64,000 bases of DNA, taken from contig CAYNAU010000001.1 of NCBI GenBank assembly GCA_964395715.1, forward strand, positions 496,001 to 560,000, given 5' to 3'. Positions 33,780 to 43,004 of the stretch are shown piece after piece. The notes under the pieces were generated by a model. It saw only the letters and a list, made by a program, of their open reading frames with translations, was not told the origin of the DNA and made no database searches. Position 1 is the first letter of the stretch, and each line of letters opens with the position of its first letter. The position numbers were made by a program, and so were the translations under genes. Source of the stretch: Porticoccus sp964395715. GTDB lineage: Bacteria > Pseudomonadota > Gammaproteobacteria > Pseudomonadales > Porticoccaceae.

Positions 33780-34877
33780 CTATTTTAATTCTCGCGCGCG
33801 GTAGTAGGCCTCTTCTGAGATTTTGTGGTACTGCATAGCCTCTGCCTTGAACGCTTTCTGTGAGGCATAGACTTTCTTGAACATAGGGTCACTTTCAGCG
33901 ATCTCATCCAGGACCTGATCTGTGACCCGGTTAAGCTCGGCCAGCACATCATCCGGCAGCTGGCGCAATTCCACACCATGGGTATTCACCAACTCTTTAA
34001 GCGCAGCATTGTTGCGCGCTGTATAGTCATCAAGCATATCCTGGTTCACTGCCCGGGCTGCGGCCTCCACAATAGCCTGCAAGTCAGCAGGCAATGATTC
34101 ATAGGCAGGTTTGTTGACGATCAACTCCAGAGTCGGGCCGGGTTCATGCCACCCAGGGTAGTAGTAATACTTGGCCACCTGGTGAAAACCAAATGCCAGG
34201 TCATTGTAAGGCCCGACCCATTCGGTAGCGTCAATCACCCCGGTCTGCATGGAAGTATAAAGCTCACCGCCGGGGATGTTGACCGCCTCGACACCTACCC
34301 GGCTCATCACTTCCCCGCCTAACCCGGGAATGCGCATCTTGAGCCCTTTCAGGTCATCCAGGGAATTGATTTCCCGATTAAACCACCCCGCCATCTGGAC
34401 TCCGGTATTTCCTGCGGCCAACGGCACCAGATTGAAAGATGCATAAAGCTCGCGCCATAGCTCCATACCCCCGCCATAATGCAGCCAACCATTCATTTCC
34501 TGCGCATTGAGGCCAAAGGGCACGCTGGTGAACAGCGGTGACGTCGGTGTTTTGCCTTTCCAGTAATAGGCGGCCCCATGACCCATTTCTGCAGTGCCCT
34601 GGGAGACGGCATCGAAGACTTCAAGAGCAGGCACCAGCTGGGTCGCGCCATAGACCTTTACCTTGAGTCGGCCAGCGCTCATTTTGTCCACCATCACGGC
34701 AAAATTTTCAGCCGCCATACCCAGGCCGGGATAATTTTTTGGCCAGGTCGTCACCAGCTTCCATTGATAGGTCTTCGCTTTTTCCACCTGAACGGATGTT
34801 CCATCCGCGCTTTCTCCGCCACCACAGGCGGCCAGCAACAAGCAAGCCATTAAAGGTATTACGCGAGTCAGTTTCAT
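33780..34877 (-). CDS. TRAP transporter solute-binding lipoprotein (DctP family), orphan
   Basis: 365 residues with lipobox LLLAACGGG, so probably a membrane-tethered lipoprotein. The DctP fold is plain: WKLVTTWPKNYPGLGMAAENF at the start, GRLKVKVYG, GTAEMGHGAAYYWKGK, and the NLDDLKGLKMRIPG-type segment (SLDDLKGLKMRIPGLGGEV), then DATEWVGPYNDLAFGFH. This resembles the TakP subgroup, which binds 2-oxo or other monocarboxylates. No dctQ or dctM permease genes are adjacent, so the membrane partner must be elsewhere. Convergent with the M14 gene. Confidence 0.9.
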   Translation of the reverse strand: MKLTRVIPLMACLLLAACGGGESADGTSVQVEKAKTYQWKLVTTWPKNYPGLGMAAENFAVMVDKMSAGRLKVKVYGATQLVPALEVFDAVSQGTAEMGHGAAYYWKGKTPTSPLFTSVPFGLNAQEMNGWLHYGGGMELWRELYASFNLVPLAAGNTGVQMAGWFNREINSLDDLKGLKMRIPGLGGEVMSRVGVEAVNIPGGELYTSMQTGVIDATEWVGPYNDLAFGFHQVAKYYYYPGWHEPGPTLELIVNKPAYESLPADLQAIVEAAARAVNQDMLDDYTARNNAALKELVNTHGVELRQLPDDVLAELNRVTDQVLDEIAESDPMFKKVYASQKAFKAEAMQYHKISEEAYYRARELK

Positions 34878-34890
34878 TTTGCCTTTTTCC

Positions 34891-37059
34891 TTAACACAGC
34901 GGTGTCAGTTTGGCATAGCTCAATACCAGCCACTTGCTGCCTTCGTTATCAAAATTGACCTGCACCCGTGCATGGGCACCATTGCCTTCAAAGTTTAACA
35001 CTACTCCTTCACCAAATACGTGGTGAGTCACCCGCTGGCCGAGTGACAGCCCTGTATCCTCACCACTATCGCTCAGTGATACAGCGGGCTTTTGTGCGTA
35101 ACTGGTCGGGCGCTGGACATGGGTTCGCAAACGAACCTCTTCAATCAGGCCTGCGGGAATATCCCGCACAAAACGGGATACCGCGTTGTAACTTTCAGAC
35201 CCGTACTGCTGACGGGATTCGGCAAAGGTCAGATACAGTTTCTGCATGGCGCGGGTGATACCTACATAGGCGAGCCGTCGCTCTTCCTCCAGGCGCCCGG
35301 GTTCTTCCACCGACATGCGGTGGGGAAAGAGGTTTTCTTCCATGCCGGCCAGAATCACCAGCGGGAACTCCAGCCCCTTGGCGGAATGCAGGGTCATCAG
35401 CTGCACCGCATCCTCGCCCGCTTCCGCCTGGCGGTCACCGGCATCCAGTGCTGCCTGATCGAGGAACTGGGGCAGGGCCGACAGCTCTTTGTCTTCCGGC
35501 TCAAAGCCCCGGCAGGCGGTGATCAGCTCCTGGAGGTTTTCCACTCGGGATTCCCCGCGATCTCCCTTCTCACGACGGTGAAAATCAATCAGTCCGCTTC
35601 TCGCTATGACGTGATCGGCAATCTCCGCCAGTGGCAATTCGACGACGCCTTCTTCCAGCTCATCAATCAATGCCAGAAAACCGGCGATAGCATTGCTGGC
35701 CCTGCCGGGTAGCAGGCCATCATCAACTGCTTTCTGCGCCGCCCGCCACAATGACATTCCCTCGTCCCGAGCCAACTCGCGCAGAGCCTGAACGGTCTTG
35801 TCCCCGATGCCACGGGTCGGGGTGTTTACCACACGCTCAACGGCGGCATCATCATTTCGATTAACTAGCAGACGGAGATAGGCGAGGGCATTGCGGATTT
35901 CCTGACGCTCGTAGAATTTTTGCCCTCCGTAAATGCGGTAAGGAATACCGGCACGCAGCAACGCTTCTTCCAGTACCCGCGACTGGGCATTAGAGCGATA
36001 GAGTATCGCAGCTTCTTCCCGCAGATTTCCCTGGGATGTCCAATCCTGCAGGCGGTCAGCAATAAAACGTGCTTCATCGTGCTCGTTAAACGCCGCATAC
36101 AGCGCAATGGGCTCGCCATCTGTATCGTCGGTCCACAGGTTCTTGCCCAGGCGATCAACGTTGCGCGAAATCACCGCATTGGCAGCATCCAAAATGTTCT
36201 TGCTGGACCGGTAGTTCTGTTCCAGGCGGACGGTCTGGGTATCCGGGTAATCGCGGGAAAAATTAAGGATGTTTTCCACCTTCGCGCCGCGCCAACCATA
36301 GATTGACTGGTCGTCATCGCCCACCGCCGTCAACGGCACCTGATCACCGGCCAACACCCTCAGCCAGGCGTACTGGATGGCATTGGTGTCCTGAAACTCA
36401 TCCACCAGCACATGCCGAAAACGCTGCTGATAATGCTGTAACAGTTCAGGTTGCTGCAACCAGAGTTCATGGGCACGCAGTAACAATTCGCCAAAATCCA
36501 CCATGCCGCCACGCTCACAGGCTTCCTCGTAGGTGGCGTAGATCTGTTGCATGGTGCGCTGATAGGGGTCCTGTGCGGGCTGCAAATGCCTGGCGCGCAG
36601 CCCTTCATCTTTCTGAGCATTGATAAATCCCTGCGCCTGACGGTAGGGCCAGCGGCTGTCATCAATGCCGAGGGTCTGGTAGACCCTTTTGACCAGGCGC
36701 AGCTGATCATCGGAATCCAGTATCTGGAAGTTTTCGGGCAGCCCCGCCGATTGCCAATGCATTTTCAAGAGGCGATGTGCAATGCCGTGGAAGGTGCCCA
36801 CCCACATACCCTGGCCAGAGTACCCCAGCAGATCCTCTATGCGGGCGCGCATTTCACGTGCCGCCTTATTGGTAAATGTCACAGCCAGCAGGCTGTAGGG
36901 GGATATCTGTTTCACCTGGATCAACCAGGCGATGCGATGCACCAACACACGGGTTTTACCGCTGCCGGCACCCGCCAACACCAGCAGATGGTTTGCCTGG
37001 CTGGAAACCGCATCGCGCTGTGCAGGGTTCAGGGGATCGAGTATTGCTGTTACATCCAT
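34891..37059 (-). CDS. uvrD: DNA helicase II (UvrD)
   Basis: 722-residue superfamily 1A 3'-5' helicase for nucleotide-excision and mismatch repair. Motifs in order: LVLAGAGSGKTRVLVHRIAWL (I), AVTFTNKAAREMRARI (Ia), VDEFQDTN (II), GDDDQSIYGWRGA (III), LEQNYRS (IV), LMTLHSAKGLEFPLVI (V), YVGITRAMQKLYL (VI). The N-terminus MDVTAILDPLN and the C-terminal tail with QRVTHHVFGEGVVLNFEG match UvrD rather than Rep. Alone on the minus strand, divergent from hexR. Confidence 0.97.
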   Translation of the reverse strand: MDVTAILDPLNPAQRDAVSSQANHLLVLAGAGSGKTRVLVHRIAWLIQVKQISPYSLLAVTFTNKAAREMRARIEDLLGYSGQGMWVGTFHGIAHRLLKMHWQSAGLPENFQILDSDDQLRLVKRVYQTLGIDDSRWPYRQAQGFINAQKDEGLRARHLQPAQDPYQRTMQQIYATYEEACERGGMVDFGELLLRAHELWLQQPELLQHYQQRFRHVLVDEFQDTNAIQYAWLRVLAGDQVPLTAVGDDDQSIYGWRGAKVENILNFSRDYPDTQTVRLEQNYRSSKNILDAANAVISRNVDRLGKNLWTDDTDGEPIALYAAFNEHDEARFIADRLQDWTSQGNLREEAAILYRSNAQSRVLEEALLRAGIPYRIYGGQKFYERQEIRNALAYLRLLVNRNDDAAVERVVNTPTRGIGDKTVQALRELARDEGMSLWRAAQKAVDDGLLPGRASNAIAGFLALIDELEEGVVELPLAEIADHVIARSGLIDFHRREKGDRGESRVENLQELITACRGFEPEDKELSALPQFLDQAALDAGDRQAEAGEDAVQLMTLHSAKGLEFPLVILAGMEENLFPHRMSVEEPGRLEEERRLAYVGITRAMQKLYLTFAESRQQYGSESYNAVSRFVRDIPAGLIEEVRLRTHVQRPTSYAQKPAVSLSDSGEDTGLSLGQRVTHHVFGEGVVLNFEGNGAHARVQVNFDNEGSKWLVLSYAKLTPLC

Positions 37060-37137
37060 GGCCGAAGATTTTACCAGATGGCCCCTTCGGGCGGTTAATG
37101 AGTTGCCGGCGTTTTTACTACAAAAATTCCAATTTTC

Positions 37138-37152
37138 TGTAAATTATTTACA
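37138..37152. promoter_or_regulatory. HexR operator (perfect palindrome) upstream of hexR
   Basis: TGTAAAT-T-ATTTACA is a perfect 15-bp palindrome close to the HexR box TGTAATTAAATTACA known from gammaproteobacteria. It is 29 bp before the hexR ATG and 78 bp before uvrD, so HexR probably controls its own gene; an effect on uvrD is possible but not shown. Confidence 0.72.
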
Positions 37153-37181
37153 ATACAGCTTCTCACCTATTGGTAACCGCC

Positions 37182-38039
37182 ATGAAACCAGCCGAACTCA
37201 CTTGGGCCATCAGTAACAGCCTGCCAGACTTGCGCAAATCGGAACGCAAGGTGGCCGAGTATATCCTGGCTAACCTGACCGATGTCATCCGTATGCGCAT
37301 TGTCGACCTGGCGGAAAAAGCAGACGTCAGTGAACCCACCGTGGTTCGTTTTTGCCGCGCGGTAGGCTGTGACGGGTTCCAGGATTTCAAACTGGCACTG
37401 GCCCAGCAACTGGCTTCCAGCCCCAGCTACGGACAGATAGCTGTCACTGACAAGGACTCTATCGCGGAATATACCTTCAAGGTATTTGATTCCACGGTTG
37501 ACACGCTGCTCAAGGTTCGGGATTCCCTGGACCTCGTCATGCTGGACCGGGCAGTAAAAGCCATCTGCGCCGCCAACCGGGTCGAGTTTTACGGGTTTGG
37601 CGCCTCTGCTGCGGTGGCATTCGACGGTCAGCACAAGTTTTTCCGGCTGCAGGTATCCGCCTCTGCCTATGCAGACCCCCACCTGCAGAATATGTCGGCC
37701 ACTTTCATGTCCCCCGGCGACGTGGTCATTGCCATCTCACAATCCGGCCGCACCACCACACTGCTTAATGCCATCGAGCTGGTAAAAAAACGCGGCGCTG
37801 TGGTGATCGCCATCGCACCATCCGATTCGCCAGTGGCCAATGCTGCCACCATTCCACTGACCGTGGATGCCAAGGAAGATTTCCAGATCTACACGCCCCT
37901 GTCCTCACGGATTGCCCACCTGGTACTGATTGATGTGCTGGCTATCGGCATTGCCCAGCACAAGGGTGGCCAGCTGCAGGAGCACCTGCTGGAAATGCAA
38001 CGCGGATTGGAGGATTTGCGGGAACCCCCGGAAGCTTAA
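37182..38039 (+). CDS. hexR: HexR-type transcriptional regulator (RpiR family)
   Basis: 285-residue regulator: an N-terminal RpiR helix-turn-helix (LRKSERKVAEYILANL, SEPTVVRFCRAVGCDGFQDFKL) and a C-terminal SIS sugar-phosphate domain (EFYGFGASAAVAFDGQHKFF, AISQSGRTTTLLNAI). It matches HexR closely; HexR senses the Entner-Doudoroff intermediate KDPG and represses sugar-catabolism genes. ATG 37182 is preferred to an upstream TTG. Its usual partner zwf is not adjacent here. A HexR-like palindrome lies upstream. Confidence 0.93.
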   Translation: MKPAELTWAISNSLPDLRKSERKVAEYILANLTDVIRMRIVDLAEKADVSEPTVVRFCRAVGCDGFQDFKLALAQQLASSPSYGQIAVTDKDSIAEYTFKVFDSTVDTLLKVRDSLDLVMLDRAVKAICAANRVEFYGFGASAAVAFDGQHKFFRLQVSASAYADPHLQNMSATFMSPGDVVIAISQSGRTTTLLNAIELVKKRGAVVIAIAPSDSPVANAATIPLTVDAKEDFQIYTPLSSRIAHLVLIDVLAIGIAQHKGGQLQEHLLEMQRGLEDLREPPEA

Positions 38040-38749
38040 TCGGTATTTTTTGACCCTGGTTTTCCACAACTGCGGTTGGCCGGCACCGCCACATCCATGA
38101 ACTTGGGGTTTGGCAGATCAAGGTTGCTCATCAGCTCAATAAATGCTGACTTATCTGCCACCTGAAGGCGCGGGTTAAAGTGCCGTTCTTCACCGAGGGT
38201 GGTGCGAGTCCAACCCTTGTAATCGTGGGCCGGATAAACCCAGGTGTCTGCCGGGTAGTTGTCCAGCAGGGACTGAAGGCTATCATAAAGTTGTCCCGGG
38301 TCACCGTTTTGAAAGTCTGTTCTACCACAGCCGCGGATAAGCAGCGTATCCCCCGTAAACAGAAAGCCTTCTGCATCCTCTTTCATGTAGAGACACATTG
38401 AGTCATTAGTATGGCCAGGTGTATAAATAGAAGTGAATACTAACTCACCCAGGGTAATCTGCTCGCCATCAGTGGTTTTTTTCGATGCACAATTCATCAG
38501 TGCATGGTCGTTAATCAGGGTCTCACAACCATATTCATCCCTAAGGCTACCCAGAGCTGTCACGTGGTCAGCATGAACATGGGTGTCCAGTGCATACGCC
38601 AACTTAAGCTCTAGTTCCTTTAACAATTGTCGGTAGCAGGGCATACGCTCTACCACTGGATCGATCAGCAATGATTCGCGGCTTTTCTCATCGGCAACGA
38701 GGTAGGTGTAGGTCCAAGTTTCCCGATCAAACAGTTGTCTTAATAGCAT
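38036..38749 (-). CDS. ETHE1-like persulfide dioxygenase (metallo-beta-lactamase fold)
   Basis: 237-residue metallo-beta-lactamase-fold protein. The THVHADHVT motif, then TPGHTND, FTGDTLL and YPAHDY supply iron ligands and second-shell residues, and GCGRTDFQNGD is the hallmark of ETHE1 persulfide dioxygenases, which oxidise glutathione persulfide to sulfite. The Cys-containing tail (ANRSCGKPGS) also fits this group. It follows the TauE-type exporter gene by three bases on the same strand, so one may produce sulfite and the other export it. Its stop overlaps that of hexR. Confidence 0.9.
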   Translation of the reverse strand: MLLRQLFDRETWTYTYLVADEKSRESLLIDPVVERMPCYRQLLKELELKLAYALDTHVHADHVTALGSLRDEYGCETLINDHALMNCASKKTTDGEQITLGELVFTSIYTPGHTNDSMCLYMKEDAEGFLFTGDTLLIRGCGRTDFQNGDPGQLYDSLQSLLDNYPADTWVYPAHDYKGWTRTTLGEERHFNPRLQVADKSAFIELMSNLDLPNPKFMDVAVPANRSCGKPGSKNTD

Positions 38750-38752
38750 GAC

Positions 38753-39571
38753 CTATCCCTTTACTAGAGTCTGTATTAGGACGCCGATCGCGAGTAACAC
38801 CATTACCACAGCAAACAGTTTCTGCAATGATGGTCCTGCCAAATAGCGTGCTAACCCTGTGCCTGCGAGCATACCGATAATGCCACCAATGGCGATGGGC
38901 AGTAACAGGTTCAGGTCCGTCGTTCCACCGCTGACAACAAACAGCACAAAACCTGACCCCGCCACCAGTGAAATCACCAGTATCGAGGTAGCCACTGCCT
39001 GATGAACACTGATTCCTGTGAGAAAAATCAACACCGGCACAATAACAAAACCACCGCCAACACCGAACAGGCCGGATAACACACCCGCCACTATGGCGGC
39101 CAGTCCGAGTTGCAGAAAACAGCGGGGACCGGGTTTTCCATGGGTAAAGCGACAAATGGGCGGCTGCTGCAACTCTGCACTGCCGCCACCAGCCCTGACC
39201 ACAGCAGTGGCCTCAGGCTGATCAGTGGCCTGGCGCCACAGACGAACTGCCACCGTAATGACCAGTAAGGCAAATAGGCCAAGCAACAGGGTGGTCGGCA
39301 GGCGGTGATTAAGATAGCTGCCCAGGGGCAGGGCTGTCATGGCAATCAGCGCAAAATACAGTCCTGGCAACCAGACAATCTCTCCGCTGCGCAGGCGGGC
39401 CATCAAGCCAATGGCTGCTGCCATGGCGACCGCACCCAGGGACATTCCTGCTGCTGTCTGAACGGGTAGTGCCAGCAGGCCAACTAATAACGGCAAGGCC
39501 ACTACTGAGCCGCCTGCGCCGGTTAAGCCCAAAATGGCACCAATACAAAATCCGATGAAGTAGGTCATCAA
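38753..39571 (-). CDS. TSUP-family (TauE/SafE) sulfite/sulfur-compound exporter
   Basis: 272-residue membrane protein of the 4-toluene sulfonate uptake permease (TauE/SafE/YfcA) family, about eight spans in two homologous halves, each opening with a GLTGAGGSVVALP- or GLFGVGGGFVIVP-type motif. Members move sulfite, sulfoacetate and similar anions. Being first in a two-gene operon with the persulfide dioxygenase makes sulfite the likely substrate; this is inference. Confidence 0.9.
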   Translation of the reverse strand: MMTYFIGFCIGAILGLTGAGGSVVALPLLVGLLALPVQTAAGMSLGAVAMAAAIGLMARLRSGEIVWLPGLYFALIAMTALPLGSYLNHRLPTTLLLGLFALLVITVAVRLWRQATDQPEATAVVRAGGGSAELQQPPICRFTHGKPGPRCFLQLGLAAIVAGVLSGLFGVGGGFVIVPVLIFLTGISVHQAVATSILVISLVAGSGFVLFVVSGGTTDLNLLLPIAIGGIIGMLAGTGLARYLAGPSLQKLFAVVMVLLAIGVLIQTLVKG

Positions 39572-39639
39572 TACTAACGCACCCTGTCAGCCGGCGCTTT
39601 CGCATCCGGGTTACCTACAGCATAAAATGGGCTGACGGA

Positions 39640-41469
39640 TTATTCGACCGTCACCGATTTGGCAAGGTTTCGCGGCTGGTCAACGTCCGTGCCTTTCAGC
39701 ACGGCAACATGATAAGACAGCAACTGTAGGGGCAGGGTATAGATAATTGCCTCCAGGCTTTTCGGCACATGGGGAATACTCATCACAGTCACATCATCCT
39801 CGTCTTCAAAACCTGCCGCCTTGTCAGCAAACACGAACAGTTGGCCACCGCGAGCCTTTACTTCGTGAAGGTTCGACTTCAGCTTCTCCAGCAGTTCGTT
39901 GTTAGGGGCAACGGCGACCACCGGCATATCGTTGTCTACCAGGGCCAATGGTCCGTGCTTAAGTTCTCCGGACGGGTAAGCCTCAGCATGTATATAGGAA
40001 ATTTCCTTGAGCTTGAGTGCGCCTTCAAGAGCCACCGGATACTGCACGCCACGTCCCAAAAAGAGGGCATGGTGCTTCTCTGCGAAGCATTCAAAAATTC
40101 GTTCAATGTCTTTATCCAGCGCCAGCGTTTCGCGACACAGGGACGGCAGTTGATGTAATGCATGGACCAGTTGTTTTTCTTTCTCTGCAGACAAGCCTCT
40201 CTGTTTGCCAAGGCCGATACAAAGTAACTGCAGTGCAACCAACTGGGTTGTAAATGCTTTGGTAGAGGCAACACCGATCTCGGGGCCGGCATAGGTCATC
40301 AGCGACATATCCGACTCCCGCACCAGAGAGCTATTGGCCACATTACAAATCACCAGACTCGCCAGGTAATTACCCTGTTTAGCCGCAGACAGCGCCGCCA
40401 GAGTATCTGCGGTTTCACCGGACTGGGATATGGTGACAAATAGTGTATTTTCCGGGACAACCACCTGTCGGTAGCGATACTCGCTGGCCACTTCTACCTG
40501 GCAGGGAATACCGGCCCACTCCTCTAGCCAATAACGCGCCACCAGACCTGCGTGGAAACTCGTACCACAGGCCACGATATGGACCGCCTGCACCAGTGGA
40601 AAAATAGTGCTTGCCCGAGTGCCAAAGGCTTCCGGTAAGACATGGCTGTCACTGATACGACCTTGGAGAGTGCCTTCCAGTACAGTGGGCTGCTCGAAGA
40701 TTTCTTTCATCATGTAGTGGCGATAGCCACCCTTGTCTGTGGCAGTGTCATCGCCAGACAGTTTCACGATCTCACGCTCTACCTCAATATTTTGCTGATC
40801 GAAAATACTGTATTTACCACCTTTCAACTCAACCAGATCCCCATCCAGCAGGTACACAAAGCGATCCGTAACCTGACGTAAGGCCATCTGGTCAGAGGCC
40901 AGGAAGTTTTCCTCAATACCGACGCCCACCACCAGCGGGCTGCCCCTGCGCGTGCCAATCAGCACTTCGGGCTCTGTGGCACAGATCACAGCCAGCGCAT
41001 ACGCACCCTCCAGGCGCTGTACGCACTGCTGCACAGCTTCTTTAAGTGAATTTGCTGAAGGCAACAGGTGGTGAATCAGGTGGGCAACCACTTCGGTATC
41101 TGTGTCCGAAACGAATATGTAACCCAACTCGGTGAGTTCCTGGCGCAACTGCTGGTGATTTTCGATGATGCCGTTGTGTACAACAGCGACCCCACCAGAG
41201 ATGTGAGGGTGGGCGTTGTTTTCATTGGGGACGCCATGGGTTGCCCAGCGGGTGTGAGCGATGCCCAGTGAGCCGCGTGCCGGTTGTTCGACTATACAAT
41301 CTACCAGCCCGGCAACCTTACCCACTTTTTTGCGCACCTGCAGTGTGTCACTTTTATCAAGCACAGCGATACCGGCTGAGTCGTAACCGCGATATTCGAG
41401 CCGTTTTAATCCCTCAATCAGAATTCCGGTGACATTTCTTTGCGCCTGGGCGCCAACAATTCCGCACAT
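39640..41469 (-). CDS. glmS: Glutamine-fructose-6-phosphate aminotransferase (isomerizing)
   Basis: 609-residue GlmS, making glucosamine-6-phosphate for cell wall and LPS. Cys2 of MCGIVGA is the N-terminal glutaminase nucleophile after Met removal, with RWATHG and NGIIENH; two SIS domains follow (ISQSGETADTLAAL and the sugar site near LGRGVQYPVALEGALKLKEISY) and the C-terminal LAKSVTVE is typical. Downstream of glmU (28-bp gap), so UDP-GlcNAc genes are co-transcribed. No glmS ribozyme is expected or seen in the gap. Confidence 0.98.
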   Translation of the reverse strand: MCGIVGAQAQRNVTGILIEGLKRLEYRGYDSAGIAVLDKSDTLQVRKKVGKVAGLVDCIVEQPARGSLGIAHTRWATHGVPNENNAHPHISGGVAVVHNGIIENHQQLRQELTELGYIFVSDTDTEVVAHLIHHLLPSANSLKEAVQQCVQRLEGAYALAVICATEPEVLIGTRRGSPLVVGVGIEENFLASDQMALRQVTDRFVYLLDGDLVELKGGKYSIFDQQNIEVEREIVKLSGDDTATDKGGYRHYMMKEIFEQPTVLEGTLQGRISDSHVLPEAFGTRASTIFPLVQAVHIVACGTSFHAGLVARYWLEEWAGIPCQVEVASEYRYRQVVVPENTLFVTISQSGETADTLAALSAAKQGNYLASLVICNVANSSLVRESDMSLMTYAGPEIGVASTKAFTTQLVALQLLCIGLGKQRGLSAEKEKQLVHALHQLPSLCRETLALDKDIERIFECFAEKHHALFLGRGVQYPVALEGALKLKEISYIHAEAYPSGELKHGPLALVDNDMPVVAVAPNNELLEKLKSNLHEVKARGGQLFVFADKAAGFEDEDDVTVMSIPHVPKSLEAIIYTLPLQLLSYHVAVLKGTDVDQPRNLAKSVTVE

Positions 41470-41497
41470 ACTGTTATCCGCTATGACTTCCTCGACT

Positions 41498-42859
41498 TTA
41501 GCTTTTCTTTACCGGGCGCTGCCAGCCTGTAATGTTTTTCTGCAACGCACGGGTCAAGCCCAGCTCTCCGTCGGGAATATCTTTCGTGATGGTCGACCCG
41601 GCACCCACGGTTGCCATATTGCCAACCCGTACTGGTGCAACCAGGGAGGTATTTGAACCGATAAACGCCTGATCGCCAATTTCGGTGCGGTGTTTGTTGA
41701 CGCCATCGTAATTGCAGGTAATGGTTCCGGCGCCCACATTAACTTGCTCTCCCAGCTCTGCATCGCCCACGTAACTGAGGTGGTTTATTTTGCTGCCTTT
41801 CCCCACACGGGTTTTCTTGGTTTCAACAAAATTTCCGATTTTGGCATCTTCTTCCAGGATCGTTCCAGGACGCAACCTGGCAAAAGGCCCCACCACTGAA
41901 CCGCTGGCAACCTCTGCATCCTCTAGAATGCTGTTGGCTTTTATCTCCACATGATCGGCGATGATACTGTTACTGATTTGACAGTTTGGACCAATGGTGA
42001 CATGGCTACCGAGAACAACCCGCCCCTCAAAAATGGCATTGATATCGATGCTCGTATCCATGCCACAGATTAACTCGCCGCGCACATCAAAACGGTCTGG
42101 ATCCGCGAGGGTAACGCCTGCTTTCATCAGAACTTCGGCTTGCTGCCGCTGATAAAAACGCTCCAGCTGGGCCAGCTGCTGACGATCATTGACGCCCTGA
42201 ACTTCCTCGACACACAATGGTTGCTGGGTATTGATGCGACAACCCTTTTCAACAGCCAGGGAAATAATATCGGTCAGGTAGTATTCACCTTGTGCATTGT
42301 TGTTATCGATCTGGGGCAGGAGCCGTTTCAACTCTTTGGCAGGCAAAGCCAGCACACCGGTATTCACCTCGCAGACAAGACGCTGTTCGGCTGAGGCATC
42401 TTTTTCCTCAACTATGGCTGCCACATCACCATTATTGTCGCGGAGAATCCGGCCATAGCCGGTTGGGTCAGGCAATATGACTGTCAGCAACGAAACACTA
42501 TTTTTTGCTTCACTGGTCATCGCTGACAGCGTGCCATGACTGATAAGAGGTACATCTCCGTATAAAATCAGGGCTGTGCTGTCATCTCGCAGATAGTGTG
42601 CTGCCTGCATCACGGCATGAGCGGTACCGAGCTGTTGGGGCTGTTCGACAAAAGAGAAACTTCCCTGGCCAACACTGTTTTTGACGTCTTCTGCACCATG
42701 CCCGGTTACCACGGTGATTTTGCAGTCGGGTAACTTAGAGGCCGTATCCAGTACATGCTGCAAGAGCGTCTTTCCAGCCAGACGATGAAGCACTTTGGGC
42801 AGGACAGACTTCATGCGCGTGCCCTTGCCCGCTGCTAACACTACTATGTCCGTGGCCAT
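41498..42859 (-). CDS. glmU: Bifunctional GlcNAc-1-P uridylyltransferase / GlcN-1-P acetyltransferase
   Basis: 453-residue GlmU. The N-terminal uridylyltransferase opens with VVLAAGKGTRMKS and has YGDVPLI and EVNTGVLA; the C-terminal left-handed beta-helix acetyltransferase contains VGPFARLRPG, NFVETKK and VGAGTITCNYDGVNKH. Full length relative to E. coli (456). Precedes glmS and follows the atp operon, an order shared with many gammaproteobacteria. Confidence 0.98.
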   Translation of the reverse strand: MATDIVVLAAGKGTRMKSVLPKVLHRLAGKTLLQHVLDTASKLPDCKITVVTGHGAEDVKNSVGQGSFSFVEQPQQLGTAHAVMQAAHYLRDDSTALILYGDVPLISHGTLSAMTSEAKNSVSLLTVILPDPTGYGRILRDNNGDVAAIVEEKDASAEQRLVCEVNTGVLALPAKELKRLLPQIDNNNAQGEYYLTDIISLAVEKGCRINTQQPLCVEEVQGVNDRQQLAQLERFYQRQQAEVLMKAGVTLADPDRFDVRGELICGMDTSIDINAIFEGRVVLGSHVTIGPNCQISNSIIADHVEIKANSILEDAEVASGSVVGPFARLRPGTILEEDAKIGNFVETKKTRVGKGSKINHLSYVGDAELGEQVNVGAGTITCNYDGVNKHRTEIGDQAFIGSNTSLVAPVRVGNMATVGAGSTITKDIPDGELGLTRALQKNITGWQRPVKKS

Positions 42860-42951
42860 CGCAACCCCTTTCTGAATGCAGGTATTTAATCAGGAACCCG
42901 AGCTTTTTGCCATGTTACAGCTAGCAACTGGCTTTTCTCCCGGCGTTTTTT

Positions 42952-42986
42952 CCAGAAAAAAAAAGGCGGCATATGCCACCTTTTTC
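42952..42986 (-). terminator. Rho-independent terminator of the atp operon
   Basis: Between atpC and glmU; on the minus strand GGTGGC-ATAT-GCCGCC forms a six-pair stem (one G-T) with A run before and about nine T after (AAAAAGG...TTTTTTTTT). It separates the ATP synthase operon from glmU-glmS. Confidence 0.88.
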
Positions 42987-43004
42987 AAGCTTGTTTCGGG
43001 TGTT

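Noticed and set aside
37080..37095. GCCCC-TTCG-GGC hairpin between uvrD and hexR as a terminator
   Set aside because: Short stem with no T run on either side, and it lies at the 5' ends of both genes.
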